Shown piece after piece: positions 42,985 to 51,781 of a DNA stretch of 64,000 nucleotides (position 1 is its first letter; every line of letters starts with the position of its first letter). The translations under genes were made by a program, and so were the position numbers. Under the pieces are notes generated by a model that searched no databases, was not told where the DNA came from, and saw nothing but the letters and a program-made list of their open reading frames with translations. This stretch comes from Myxococcales bacterium (GTDB lineage Bacteria; Myxococcota_A; Polyangia; Polyangiales; Polyangiaceae), in contig SECP01000012.1 in assembly GCA_004193285.1 (NCBI GenBank), forward strand, positions 1-64,000, written 5' to 3'.

Positions 42985-45054
42985 TCATCGCAGAGTTCTG
43001 ACGGCAATGGCCCACATCACCAGCCCCAACAGAGCGATCGAGAAGGGCACCCCGGCCGGAAGAGCGAGCTTGCTCAGCAGCGTGCTGCCCACCGACGTGC
43101 TGTCGCGCCGGGACGAGACCGCGACGATGTAGCCGGACTCGTCGGCGGTGGCGAACACGGCCGACCAAGTGCCTTCATAGCCCGGCACAGGGTCGTGGTA
43201 CGTGTCCACGCGGAACGGTGCGGCGTAGCGAAGACGAGCGGGCGCGGGTCCGGGGCGGCTCTCGCTCGGGAGCGAAAGGCCGAGGGCGGCCCGAATGTCG
43301 GCTGGCTCCGGCCACAGCAGCTTGATTTGCTGCCCTTTGGTGAGGCCAGGGTGGACGATGAAGGAAAGGTCGTTGGGGAGCGGGCGATCGGCGTTGGCCC
43401 GGTCTCGGTCGCGCGGGCCGAGGACGGCCGCGACGCGCCCACTGCGCTCGCCCGAGACCCGCACCGCGCCGAGCACGTTGTCGGTGGCGACCGTGCCCGC
43501 GAGCAGGCCGAGCCAGGTGGAACCCCGGCAAAGGGGCGTGGAGATCGCGAACTCGAAGTGACCATCGCTCTCGGAGAGGTGCGCTCGAGCGACGAAGGCG
43601 CGCGGCGTGCTCACCGCCGATGACCCGGCCGCCGCCTCGCTGACGCAAGCCTCCCGCGCCAGAGCTCGAGCGCCCTTGTAGTAGTCACGGAACGAAAAGC
43701 TCCGCGCCAGGTACTCCGCGGATTTGCGAGAGGTGCGGGCACGCGGCAGGCCGGTGGGCCCCAGGAGGAACATCGTCTCGAAGGGGGGCAGGCGCTCGAT
43801 CAATACCGGCGAGGGGTTGCCGATGGAGGTGCCCTCGAGCAGCGCGATGACCTCTGGGTCCCGCGCGAGCTGGCTGATGCGTTGCTCGTACGCGCGCAGC
43901 TGAAGGTTCACCGCGACCGCCTGCATGGCCGCGATGGAGGCGTTCGTCTGCTGCTCACGCTCGAGCGTTTGTTCGCGGGCAGAGAGCGCGGCGCTGAGGC
44001 CGAAGCCGAGCACGCACAGCAGCGCGAGGAGCCACGCACCGAACGCTACCCGCACCGGGTGCCGCTTCAGCGAGAGCCGGAGTCGTGCGCTGGTGGGGAT
44101 GGGCGGCGCCTCCTCGGGCGGTTTCTTCTGGAGCGCGCGCCGCAAATCTTGCGCGAAACCAGCCGCCGAACGGTAACGTCGCGAAGGATCCTTCTCCAGC
44201 GCGTTGAGCACGACCGTCTCGAGGAAGCGGTCGAGCTGGGGCGCCAAGCGGCGGGGCGGCGGTGGCTCTTCGTCGCGCAGCTGCGTCACGATCTGGGGAT
44301 CGGTGCCCTCGAAGGGCGGACGACCGGTGAACAGCTCGTACAAGATCGCTCCCAGCGCGTACACATCGGCAGCCGCCGTCAGCTCGCGCCGCCCCGTCGG
44401 GTACAGCTGCTCCGGCGCCATGTAAGCGGGGCAGCCGACGGGGCGGCTCAAAGCCCAACTGGGGCCGCGAGCCAGCTTGGCGATGCCAAAGTCCGACAGC
44501 CGCGGTTCGTCGTCCGCGCCGAACAAAATATTCTCCGGCTTCAGATCGCGATGGAGAATCGGGGCGCGATCCGGGTGCTCGGGATCACGATGTAAGTACT
44601 GTACGGCCTCCGCAATGCGAATCATCAACTCGGCCGCGCGGTGAGGAGCGCTGCGGTATTGATGCATGCGCTCGCGCAGCGTTCCCCCGGCCAAGTACTC
44701 CATGGTGAAGTAGGGCACGGAGTCGTGCTCGCCTGCTTCCAACACTTGCACCACGTAGCGCGGGTCGAGCTTGGCGGAGACGCTCGGCTCGCGCCGAAAC
44801 CGCGCGACGCTCTCTTCGTCGAGCAGGTCGAGGTGTCGCAGCAGCTTGAGCGCCACGGTGAGGGTTTGGCCGTCGCGGCGCGCAAGGTACACACGGCCGA
44901 AGCCGCCCTCTCCGAGCGGCCCCAGCAGTTGAAAGGGGCCGATACGCGTCGCCACCTTCGGCGGCGTCGCCAGCTCCAGCAGGCACACCGGACACAGCAA
45001 CTCAGGTGCGTCGAGCGGTATCGGGTGGCCTTCGCTGCAGCGCTGCAACCTCAA
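42985..45054 (-). CDS. Transmembrane Ser/Thr protein kinase with extracytoplasmic sensor
   Basis: 689 residues from a TTG at 45054 that overlaps the stop of the sigma factor gene (TTGA). A short Cys/His cluster (CSEGH ... CPVC) precedes the kinase domain (about 33-300): P-loop LGEGGFGRVYLA, HRDLKPEN catalytic loop, DFGIAKL and the APE-equivalent MAPEQ. One membrane helix (about 335-352) leads to an extracytoplasmic domain of about 290 residues that resembles a double-Cache sensor (YYKGARA, SEYLARSF), then a final membrane helix. It probably senses an external compound and acts with the coupled sigma factor. Confidence 0.93.
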   Translation of the reverse strand: MRLQRCSEGHPIPLDAPELLCPVCLLELATPPKVATRIGPFQLLGPLGEGGFGRVYLARRDGQTLTVALKLLRHLDLLDEESVARFRREPSVSAKLDPRYVVQVLEAGEHDSVPYFTMEYLAGGTLRERMHQYRSAPHRAAELMIRIAEAVQYLHRDPEHPDRAPILHRDLKPENILFGADDEPRLSDFGIAKLARGPSWALSRPVGCPAYMAPEQLYPTGRRELTAAADVYALGAILYELFTGRPPFEGTDPQIVTQLRDEEPPPPRRLAPQLDRFLETVVLNALEKDPSRRYRSAAGFAQDLRRALQKKPPEEAPPIPTSARLRLSLKRHPVRVAFGAWLLALLCVLGFGLSAALSAREQTLEREQQTNASIAAMQAVAVNLQLRAYEQRISQLARDPEVIALLEGTSIGNPSPVLIERLPPFETMFLLGPTGLPRARTSRKSAEYLARSFSFRDYYKGARALAREACVSEAAAGSSAVSTPRAFVARAHLSESDGHFEFAISTPLCRGSTWLGLLAGTVATDNVLGAVRVSGERSGRVAAVLGPRDRDRANADRPLPNDLSFIVHPGLTKGQQIKLLWPEPADIRAALGLSLPSESRPGPAPARLRYAAPFRVDTYHDPVPGYEGTWSAVFATADESGYIVAVSSRRDSTSVGSTLLSKLALPAGVPFSIALLGLVMWAIAVRTLR

Positions 45055-45887
45055 TGCCCTTCGTGTAGTGGCGCGGGCGACTCCAGCGCCTGGCATAGCG
45101 CACGCCGGGCGAGGGCGACCTCGGCTTCGCTGGTGACGCTGCGGCCGAGAGTTTCGTTGAGTAAGTCCACGAACCGGACTCGCAAGCGCCGAACGATCTG
45201 CTTCACCGCCTCCGGGCTCAGGCCGAGCGCCGCGGCGTGCGCGGCGTAGTCGGCCGACTCGGTGTTTGGACCCGGCAAAAAGATCTTGAGCGCTTCGAAA
45301 CGCGCGACGCCGTCCACGCCCGCGATAGCGGCATGGGCGCAGTACTCGTGTCGCAACCGGCCGAGCACGTCCGAAAGGAGGGCCAGCGCTCGCGCTCGCT
45401 CCAGCTGGCGCTCCGGATCCTGCCCGCTCGCGACGACCGGGATCGCTCGAACCGAATCCTCCCCCGGCTCGGCCCCCGACCACGACAGGGTCTTCGTGAC
45501 GTCGCGCCGCTGCCGGTGATCGTACTTCCACTGATTCTTGAGGAAGCTTTGTAGGGCCGTGAACAGCCAACCGCGAAAACGTTGACCGGGTTGGTGCTCG
45601 AGCCGTTTCAAGTCCCCCGCGTCCACCAGCCTTCGAACGAAGAACTCCTGCGCAAGCTCGGCCGCGACCTGCGCTCCGCGGCGTCGGGCGATGAACCAGA
45701 AGACCGGTTGCCAGTACAGGCGGTAGAGCCGTGCCAGCGCGGCGCGGCCCGGCTCTCCTTCAGCGGCGGCGGCGAGCACCAAGCTCCAGCGCGTCGTGCG
45801 GCAGCGGGCAGGCCACGGCGCATCCGCGTGTCGCCACCCCGCGCGCTCGGCCCTGGATTCCGCTCCTTCGAGGACGCCTGCGTTCAT
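45051..45887 (-). CDS. ECF-type RNA polymerase sigma factor paired with a Ser/Thr kinase
   Basis: 278 residues. Region 2 begins with TTRWSLVLAAA and includes LYRLYWQPVFWFIARRRG and AAELAQEFFVRRLV; region 4 lies near LGLSPEAVKQIVRRLRVRFVDLL. The TRWSLV start is typical of the ECF groups linked to Ser/Thr kinases in Planctomycetes and myxobacteria, in which phosphorylation of the sigma factor rather than an anti-sigma controls activity. GGGAG lies eight bases before the ATG. The kinase gene follows with a four-base overlap, so both are made together. Confidence 0.9.
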   Translation of the reverse strand: MNAGVLEGAESRAERAGWRHADAPWPARCRTTRWSLVLAAAAEGEPGRAALARLYRLYWQPVFWFIARRRGAQVAAELAQEFFVRRLVDAGDLKRLEHQPGQRFRGWLFTALQSFLKNQWKYDHRQRRDVTKTLSWSGAEPGEDSVRAIPVVASGQDPERQLERARALALLSDVLGRLRHEYCAHAAIAGVDGVARFEALKIFLPGPNTESADYAAHAAALGLSPEAVKQIVRRLRVRFVDLLNETLGRSVTSEAEVALARRALCQALESPAPLHEGH

Positions 45888-46025
45888 GGTGTGCTCCCGG
45901 GCCGGTTCAGCGCTCGATCTGATGACAGCACACCGACGCCGGCAAGGGGAGGCATTACCTGAATAGAACCGCTGCCGGACGCGGGTGACGCCTCCCGATC
46001 GTTTGGTGCTCTCAAGTCACTCGAC

Positions 46026-47348
46026 TCAAGGCTTCCTGGCGCAACGAATGCCCAAGCTCGCGTCGTGGAGGGCGGGGTCTCGCTCGGCTCGATCGGCGGC
46101 CCGGAGCATGATCACGTAGCTCAGCCCGCCGGCCCACGGATAGCTGCCGACCCAGCTACCTCCCTTTGCAACTCGCGAAGTGCCGGCGTTCAGATTCGCG
46201 CAGTTGTTGCAGGTGGCTCCCCCGCTCGAGTACCAGGTGCGGTTGAAGCGGTCGAGCACCCACTCGCTCACGCCTCCGGCCAGGTCGCGGTGGCCCCACC
46301 TGCCATCCCCCTGCGGGTGCTCGCTGCCGACGGCGATCGTCGGTCGGTTGCCGTTGTACGCGTCGTTGGCGAGGTTGATTTGCTCCGCCGGGTTGGTGCT
46401 GCCCCAGGGAAACATGCGGTTTTCATCCCCGCCGGCGGCGGCGTATTCCCACTCCGCTTCGGTCGGCAGGTAGCCGCCGTCCCAAGCGCAGAAGGCGAAC
46501 GCTTCGTACCAGCTGACGCAATTGATGGCTGCTTGCTCGTTCAACCCGGGAGTGTCGGTCCACGTCTCGTCGCCTGGCGCGCATTTCAGAGCGTCGAGCA
46601 GCGCTGCTCGCGAGCTCGGCAAGGCCTCGTTCCAGGTCGTCTGCCAGCCGCTGAAGGCAAGCTGCGGGTGCGCCCCGGCTCCGGCCTCGGGCGGGGTGCC
46701 ATCGAAGGCGTCGACGAAGTGGCGAAAGCGGGCGACGGTCACCTCGAACGCGTCCAGCCCGAAGGAAGCCACCGTCACCGCGTGCTCGGGCTTGTCTCCG
46801 CCCGTGCAGAAGTAGCCGCCATAGGTGCCGTCTGGGCATAGTGCGTCGCTGCCGTCATCGCTTTGGCCCATCGCGAGCTCGCCGCCGGGTACGAGCAGCT
46901 TCTCGCCGCCGCCATCGCCGTCTCCGCTGTCTCCCCCGCCGCCTCCCGCACCCGCGTCCGCGCGAGCTCCCCCGGTGCTGCCGTCGCCAGCGTCCCCGGC
47001 GGCGGAGCCGCAGCTACCCGTGGTCGGCGCGGCTCCGCCGGCGTCGATTGCCGGCCCTTGGCCAGCGTCTCCCGTCGAGCCCTCGCCCCCGGCTGGCGTG
47101 CCGCCCGCACCGTCGGAGTTGGCTCCAGCGGCCGCGCCGCCGGCGGGCGTGGGGTCGCGCACGCAGAGCGCCGAGAGGCACTCGAGGGCGGCGTCGCAGG
47201 TGTCATTGGCATAGCAAGCGCAGCCCTCTGCGCCGGTCGCGCAGGGCTCTGCAACGGTCCCGCACGACGCCGCAGTCAATGCGCTGCTCACCAGAGCCCA
47301 GCCCACCAGCCCCGCACGCTTTTTCAGCGAAGGTTTCCAGTTTTGCAT
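46026..47348 (-). CDS. Sulfatase-modifying-factor (FGE-sulfatase) domain lipoprotein
   Basis: 440 residues from the ATG at 47348; the longer frame to 47492 is discarded because the signal peptide starts here (lipobox TAASC). A cysteine-rich stretch and Gly/Ala linker lead to an FGE-sulfatase domain (about 165-440): VPGGELAMG, DAFEVTVARF, INCVSWYEAFAFCAW, YLPTEAEWEYAA, LAGGVSEWV and RVAKGGSWV. The tandem cysteines of true formylglycine-generating enzymes are not evident, so it is more likely a ligand-binding relative. It is divergent from the LuxR gene across a palindromic region. Confidence 0.88.
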   Translation of the reverse strand: MQNWKPSLKKRAGLVGWALVSSALTAASCGTVAEPCATGAEGCACYANDTCDAALECLSALCVRDPTPAGGAAAGANSDGAGGTPAGGEGSTGDAGQGPAIDAGGAAPTTGSCGSAAGDAGDGSTGGARADAGAGGGGGDSGDGDGGGEKLLVPGGELAMGQSDDGSDALCPDGTYGGYFCTGGDKPEHAVTVASFGLDAFEVTVARFRHFVDAFDGTPPEAGAGAHPQLAFSGWQTTWNEALPSSRAALLDALKCAPGDETWTDTPGLNEQAAINCVSWYEAFAFCAWDGGYLPTEAEWEYAAAGGDENRMFPWGSTNPAEQINLANDAYNGNRPTIAVGSEHPQGDGRWGHRDLAGGVSEWVLDRFNRTWYSSGGATCNNCANLNAGTSRVAKGGSWVGSYPWAGGLSYVIMLRAADRAERDPALHDASLGIRCARKP

Positions 47349-47388
47349 CACAGCCCCGTCTACTCGCAGAGGCTGCCTCGATGAAATG

Positions 47389-47465
47389 CTACCAAAGTGG
47401 TAGGCGGACCTGTGCGTCGCTGGACGACGAACCGCAAATCGTCGAAGCTTCGACGCCAAAGTGGT
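47389..47465. promoter_or_regulatory. Palindrome and repeated decamer between the FGE-type and LuxR genes
   Basis: CTACCAAAGTGGTAG (47389-47403) is a perfect inverted repeat with six-base arms. Its core CCAAAGTGGT recurs at 47456-47465, overlapping the LuxR start codons. One copy lies 41 bases upstream of the FGE-type start and the other at the LuxR start, as expected for an operator by which the LuxR protein controls both genes. Not demonstrated. Confidence 0.4.
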
Positions 47466-48525
47466 GAGCGAGAGGACTGCTGAGCAGGTCACTTCGGAGC
47501 TTTTCGAGGCTCTCGGCGCGTCGCTAGACGTGTCGGTGGTGCTCGAGAATGCGTATCCGCTCCTTTCGCGTTTGATTTCGGCGGATTATGGCGCGCTCGG
47601 CGTCTCCAGCTCGGGCAAAGTCGAAGACTTCGCGTGGAGCGTCGCCGAGCTGCCGCCGGCCTTCTTCGTGGCTTACGAGGAGATGGCCGCCCACGACTTC
47701 GTGCGTGAATCCGTGGTGCAGAGGCCGAACCTCGTGCTTCGCGATCAAGACATGGTGCCTCGCGCTCGGCTCGAAGGAAACTTGATGTACCGCCGCGCTC
47801 GGGAGGTTGGCGCGCCCATCGAGCACGTCATGGCGGTCATGTTGCACGCGGATCAGCGCTGGCAGAGCGGCTTGTCGCTGTACCGGGCGCGGCGCCGGCC
47901 CTTCACCGCGGTGGAACGCGCGCGCCTGCAACGCGTGACGCCCGCGCTCTCGAACGCGGTGCGCAACTGCCACTTGCTGGGCGTCGCGGCGGAGTGGCGG
48001 CGCGCGCTCGAACGCCTGCTGGATAGCTCGGAAGCAGCCATTTTACTCATGACGGAGGACGGGCGCGAAGTCGCGCGCTCCGCGCGCGCGAGTCGGTTGC
48101 TCGAACGCTGGTTCGAGCACGAGGGCAATGCCGCTGAGCCGCTCCCGGCCGCGCTGGCGCGCGTCTTCGAAAGCAGTAGGCATTCGGGAGAGACCGGGGC
48201 CGTTCGCATCAAGAGCGCCGACGTCGGTCTGGAAGCATCGTTTTTGCGGATGCCGACGCCTTACGGTCAGGCCGCGTGGGTGCTGCACCTCGAGGAACGA
48301 CCGCTCGACTTGGCGCTGCCTGAGCCCTGGCGAGCGAGCCTTACCGCGCGTGAGCAAGAGGTCACGCGCGGCGTGCTCCGCGGTTGGGACAATCGGTTGA
48401 TTGGGTCGGAGCTCGGCTGCAGCACGAATACGGTGAAGAAACACCTGCAGAACGTGTTCGCCAAGCTCGGTGTGGACGACCGAGCAGCGCTCTTGGTGCG
48501 AGCCTCCCGAGCCAAACGGCGCTGA
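47461..48525 (+). CDS. GAF-LuxR family transcriptional regulator
   Basis: 354 residues from GTG at 47461 (another GTG at 47464). The N-terminal 170 residues have a GAF-like layout (YGALGVSSSGKVEDFAW ... ERARLQRVTPALSNAVRN). The C-terminal LuxR helix-turn-helix is clear: LTAREQEVTRGVLRGWDN, IGSELGCSTNTVKKHLQNVFAKLGVDDR. There is no autoinducer-binding or receiver domain of the usual type. The genes that follow on the same strand (48659 and 49330) may be its targets. Confidence 0.9.
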   Translation: MVSERTAEQVTSELFEALGASLDVSVVLENAYPLLSRLISADYGALGVSSSGKVEDFAWSVAELPPAFFVAYEEMAAHDFVRESVVQRPNLVLRDQDMVPRARLEGNLMYRRAREVGAPIEHVMAVMLHADQRWQSGLSLYRARRRPFTAVERARLQRVTPALSNAVRNCHLLGVAAEWRRALERLLDSSEAAILLMTEDGREVARSARASRLLERWFEHEGNAAEPLPAALARVFESSRHSGETGAVRIKSADVGLEASFLRMPTPYGQAAWVLHLEERPLDLALPEPWRASLTAREQEVTRGVLRGWDNRLIGSELGCSTNTVKKHLQNVFAKLGVDDRAALLVRASRAKRR

Positions 48526-48658
48526 GGGTCGCTGCGCGAGGCGTGACGAAATCGCGCGCTGGACCGTCACCGTGCGCGAAGCCCGTGTCTTTACCCGATA
48601 AGACACCCAACTCCTGCCGAGCGCTGACGCGCCGCGCAGACGGTAAAGGACCCCGCCC

Positions 48659-49342
48659 ATGCATGCCCACCCCCCGGGCTCGCTGCTCCGCGAGTCAGAA
48701 CCCTTCGTGCGCTCACTGGATGACAGCCCCGTCGTGGGCAAAGTCATCAACGGCAACGCCGACGAGCAGGAGTACGTCCGCTTCCTGACCGCGAGCTACC
48801 ACTACGTTCGCTGGTCCGGCTTCCTGCTGGCGCAGACCGCGGTCGGCCTACGTCGAAGCGGCCGATGCCGCCATTTGCTCAGCGCCCTCGACGTCAAGGC
48901 GGCGGAAGAGGGTCCCCATGACCGCTGGTTACTGCGCGACCTCGCCAGGTGTCGCGTGAATCCGGAGCTCGTGAAAGGAGCCCCGGTACCCTCGGCGGTG
49001 CGCGCCTACGTCTCCTTCGGCTTGGCGCTGGCAGAAGCCGGCTCGCCCGGCTTTTTGGGCGCCGCCTACGTGCTCGAGCTGATTTCGGCGATGCGTGCCC
49101 AGGCCGCCGCGCGAAACCTGCGCGGCCGGGGAAAAATCGAGAACATCGCGCAAGCGCTGAGCTTCCTGGAGGGCCATGGCGAGGCCGACCCGGGTCACGT
49201 TCAAGAGCTGGACCGCATGCTCGAATCCATCGAGGACCCGCAGGATCTCTCGGACATTCACCTCTCTGCCAGCGCCATGAGGCGCCTGTATCCGCGCTTC
49301 TTCGTCGTCGCGCCTCCGGCGGAGGCATCATGCTTCGTTTGA
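48659..49342 (+). CDS. Heme-oxygenase-like diiron protein (iron-containing redox family)
   Basis: 227 residues, all helical. Probable metal ligands are in KAAEEGPHDRWLLRDL, YVLELISAM and FLEGHGEADPGHVQEL; the E-x-x-H-D-x-W and H-G-E-x-D-x-G-H patterns are those of heme-oxygenase-like diiron oxidases/oxygenases (the TenA/PqqC-related superfamily). Members oxidise amino acid or fatty acid derivatives. The 3' end overlaps the next gene by 13 bases, so both products are made together. Confidence 0.8.
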   Translation: MHAHPPGSLLRESEPFVRSLDDSPVVGKVINGNADEQEYVRFLTASYHYVRWSGFLLAQTAVGLRRSGRCRHLLSALDVKAAEEGPHDRWLLRDLARCRVNPELVKGAPVPSAVRAYVSFGLALAEAGSPGFLGAAYVLELISAMRAQAAARNLRGRGKIENIAQALSFLEGHGEADPGHVQELDRMLESIEDPQDLSDIHLSASAMRRLYPRFFVVAPPAEASCFV

Positions 49343-50085
49343 TCGAGGCCGAGGCCGACTCGCAACGCGCCGACGCGAACCGCGTGCGCGAGCGCGTGTA
49401 CTGCGAGGAGGAGCGCATGCTGGAATCCAGCGCCCCGAGCGCGAGCCGGCGCAGCCTCGGCAGCGAAACCGAGCTGCTGGTCTACGCAGGAACGGAGGCG
49501 GTTGGCACCGTGCGCCTGCGCGTCGTAGCCCCCGATGCGCAGGCCAGCGACCCGCTCGGAGGGCTCGAGCTCGCGTCGAAATTTCGCCTGCGAGGCTTCG
49601 AAAAACCGAGCGTGGTGGTCGGTGAGGTCGGTGGGTTCTGCATTTTGCGACCCTATCGAGGGACGCGCGTCGCCTCGCTGCTATTCGGCGCGCTACGCTG
49701 CGTGAGCAGGCGCCGCAGCGTCACGCACTGGGTGGCGGCTGCCAACACGGAGACCGACTCCGCAGAGGAGGCAGAGATCGTCTACCGACTGCTCCACGCG
49801 AAGCGCCTCGTCAGCACCGCTTTTCATGCCCTGGCCAAGAGCGCGGAGGAGCACCCGCGTCCCCGGCGCTTCATCTACACGCCCGACGAACGTCGACGCG
49901 CTTCTCGCGGCGACTTGCAGGCGCTGCAGTTGCCAAAGGTGGTGGCGCTCTTTGCCGGTAAAATGGGCGCGCGGTACATCGGGCGCCCGGTTTATCATCG
50001 CGACTTCAACGTGTTCGCGACCCCGCTCGCGGTCGAGCTTTCGCAGCTCGACCGCGTAGGCTCGGGACGCGCGGTGGCCCCATGA
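49330..50085 (+). CDS. LuxI/FeeM-like GNAT N-acyltransferase
   Basis: 251 residues from the ATG at 49330, with GGAGG seven bases upstream inside the preceding gene. The pattern RVRERVYCEEE, EAVGTVRLRVV, GEVGGFCILRPYRGTRVASLLF and the following ANTETDS matches the LuxI/FeeM branch of GNAT proteins that make N-acyl amino acids or N-acyl homoserine lactones. The longer frame from 48949 is a shadow of the previous gene. Substrates cannot be read from the sequence. Cotranslation with a diiron oxidase and proximity to a LuxR gene suggest synthesis of a modified acyl signal. Confidence 0.75.
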   Translation: MLRLIEAEADSQRADANRVRERVYCEEERMLESSAPSASRRSLGSETELLVYAGTEAVGTVRLRVVAPDAQASDPLGGLELASKFRLRGFEKPSVVVGEVGGFCILRPYRGTRVASLLFGALRCVSRRRSVTHWVAAANTETDSAEEAEIVYRLLHAKRLVSTAFHALAKSAEEHPRPRRFIYTPDERRRASRGDLQALQLPKVVALFAGKMGARYIGRPVYHRDFNVFATPLAVELSQLDRVGSGRAVAP

Positions 50086-50164
50086 AGCGCCTGCACGGCG
50101 CAGAGCCGGCTACTACTACTATGGGAGTATGTTGGGGCGGGCGCGACTCGGTTACACGTGTCTC

Positions 50165-50830
50165 ATGCTAGCTCCGAAGATTGCATGCGGGGTCGCGCTG
50201 CTCCTCAGCTTGGCAGGCTGCGCCCTCACCGACGGCCACGTTCACCTCAACACTTCCCCCCAAACGAGCGCCGCCAGCGGAGGAGCTGGTCGGGAGGTCA
50301 TCGTCTTCCCAGTCCATGACGAACGGGAGGAGCAGACGCGATGTGGGGTGAAGCGCAACGGCTTTGGAGCCGAAACCGCCAACGTGCTGTGCGAGCCGGA
50401 CCCGAGCCAGTGGCTCGGCGAGCTCGTCCTGCGAGGCCTGGACAGAGCCGGGTTCAAGGTCGTCACGACTCAAACTGCCAAGACCGCGGATCCACTCAGG
50501 CTGCGCCTCGGATTGAAGCACCTGTTCATCGACCAGGTGAATGGAGCGCTCACGGTGGCGCTCGTCACGGACGCCCACGTGGTCATTCAGGCACAGACCG
50601 AGACGGGTCTCTCGGCCGAGCGTAGCTTCTTCGCGAAGAGCGAGAATGACGTTCTGGCCGTGCTCGACTCGGGGCTACAGGCGTCGATGGACGAAGCGGT
50701 GGAAAAGCTCGCGGACGGGATTGTCGACGCCCTGGTCGGCTTGAACGCGAAGTACCCGAGCGCCGGCTCGCGCGTTGCCGTTGCACGGCGCCCCTCTACG
50801 GAACTGGCGCGGTTGGAGGTGCGACCATGA
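50165..50830 (+). CDS. YajG-like lipoprotein
   Basis: 221 residues from the ATG at 50165 (frame open from 50129). The signal peptide ends in the lipobox SLAGC. The body has EVIVFPVHDERE, GELVLRGLDRAGFKVVT and LRLRLGLKHLFIDQVNG, the arrangement seen in YajG-type lipoproteins that bind in pairs in the periplasm. It is followed by a small lipoprotein gene with ATGA overlap. Confidence 0.75.
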   Translation: MLAPKIACGVALLLSLAGCALTDGHVHLNTSPQTSAASGGAGREVIVFPVHDEREEQTRCGVKRNGFGAETANVLCEPDPSQWLGELVLRGLDRAGFKVVTTQTAKTADPLRLRLGLKHLFIDQVNGALTVALVTDAHVVIQAQTETGLSAERSFFAKSENDVLAVLDSGLQASMDEAVEKLADGIVDALVGLNAKYPSAGSRVAVARRPSTELARLEVRP

Positions 50831-51057
50831 ACGAGTCGAGAAGGCCGAGCTTGGCCGCGGTCATGCTCACGGTCGCGGCCCTTTTAGCGAGCGGGTGCGG
50901 CGGCCAGTCCTACGTGCTGTCGGCCGATTACGCGAGCAACATGAACGACGCCGAATGGAACATCAAACACGTGCCCTCGGCGGCCCCGGCGGCGCCACGA
51001 GCGGCCGCGAGCGCCGAGCCCGTGACCGAGGCCCCTTCGGCCTCATCGGAAAAATGA
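50827..51057 (+). CDS. Small lipoprotein, coupled to the YajG-like gene
   Basis: 76 residues. ATG overlaps the previous stop as ATGA. The signal peptide ends with the lipobox LASGC. A short region (YVLSADYASNMNDAEWNIKH) is followed by an Ala/Pro/Ser tail. No family recognised; a structural partner of the YajG-like protein is inferred from the coupling. Confidence 0.7.
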   Translation: MNESRRPSLAAVMLTVAALLASGCGGQSYVLSADYASNMNDAEWNIKHVPSAAPAAPRAAASAEPVTEAPSASSEK

Positions 51058-51242
51058 GCGCTCGCTCCGGGTGCCCGGACCGCGGTTCGCCTCTGTGCGC
51101 ACTCGCCTTGGCACGATCCGTGTTCTGAAAAAAGTGGAGGCGCCGTGTCGATCGGCCTTTCTCTCGCTCGTCGTCCAAGTAGAAGCCGGTCGCCTGCCGA
51201 AGACTGCGGCGGGCCGCCTTCCACTTGGAAAGAGAGAGCACC

Positions 51243-51692
51243 ATGGCCCAAAACACCGTCAAGCTGCAGCGAGTCATTCGTTCCACCCCCGAGAGAATCT
51301 ACCGGGCGTTTCTCAACGCGGAGGCGATGGCGAAGTGGCTGCCGCCGCACGGATTTACGGGAAAAGTGCATCACGTGCAGGCCGAGGTCGGCGGCACGTA
51401 CAAGATGTCCTTCACGAATTTCACGACTGGTGACAGCCATTCCTTCGGTGGCGAGTTCCTCGAGCTGGTGCCGAACGAGCGCATCGTCCACACGGACAAG
51501 TTCGACGACCCTCAGTTGCCGGGTCAGATGCGCACGACCATCACCCTCAAGAAGGTCTCGGTCGGTACGGAGCTGAACATCGTGCAGGAAGGCATCCCCA
51601 GCGTGATCCCTTTGGAGGGGTGCTACCTCGGCTGGCAAGAATCCTTGACGCTCTTGACCCAGTTGGTGGAGCCCGAGATCAAGGGGCAGTAG
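51243..51692 (+). CDS. SRPBCC (AHSA1-type) domain protein
   Basis: 149 residues from the ATG at 51243 (an in-frame start at 51225 is less likely). RSTPERIYRAFLNAEAMAKWLPPHGF, GGTYKMSF, NERIVHTDKF and GWQESLTLLTQLVE are typical of the AHSA1/SRPBCC START-like fold that binds hydrophobic ligands. Complete. Function not predictable; related genes often respond to stress. Confidence 0.88.
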   Translation: MAQNTVKLQRVIRSTPERIYRAFLNAEAMAKWLPPHGFTGKVHHVQAEVGGTYKMSFTNFTTGDSHSFGGEFLELVPNERIVHTDKFDDPQLPGQMRTTITLKKVSVGTELNIVQEGIPSVIPLEGCYLGWQESLTLLTQLVEPEIKGQ

Positions 51693-51694
51693 GC

Positions 51695-51728
51695 GCGCAC
51701 GACCGGTCAACACGACGCCCACGTGCGC
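51695..51728. terminator. Hairpin between convergent genes
   Basis: GCGCACG/CGTGCGC with a 20-base loop follows the stop at 51692 and precedes the convergent kinase stop at 51782. The loop is long, so this is a weak bidirectional terminator candidate. Confidence 0.3.
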
Positions 51729-51781
51729 TTGGCTCTCGGGGGGGCCGCTCCGGCGACCTCTCCCCCACGTCATCCCGGCGA

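Noticed and set aside
45055..45570. Longer N-terminus of the membrane kinase, inside the sigma factor gene
   Set aside because: It reads as an Arg/Ala-rich shadow of the sigma factor; TTG at 45054 gives stop-start coupling.
51109..51124. A sigma-54-like -24 element (TTGGCACG) upstream of the SRPBCC gene
   Set aside because: The -12 half reads GTGT rather than TTGC, so only half of the promoter matches.
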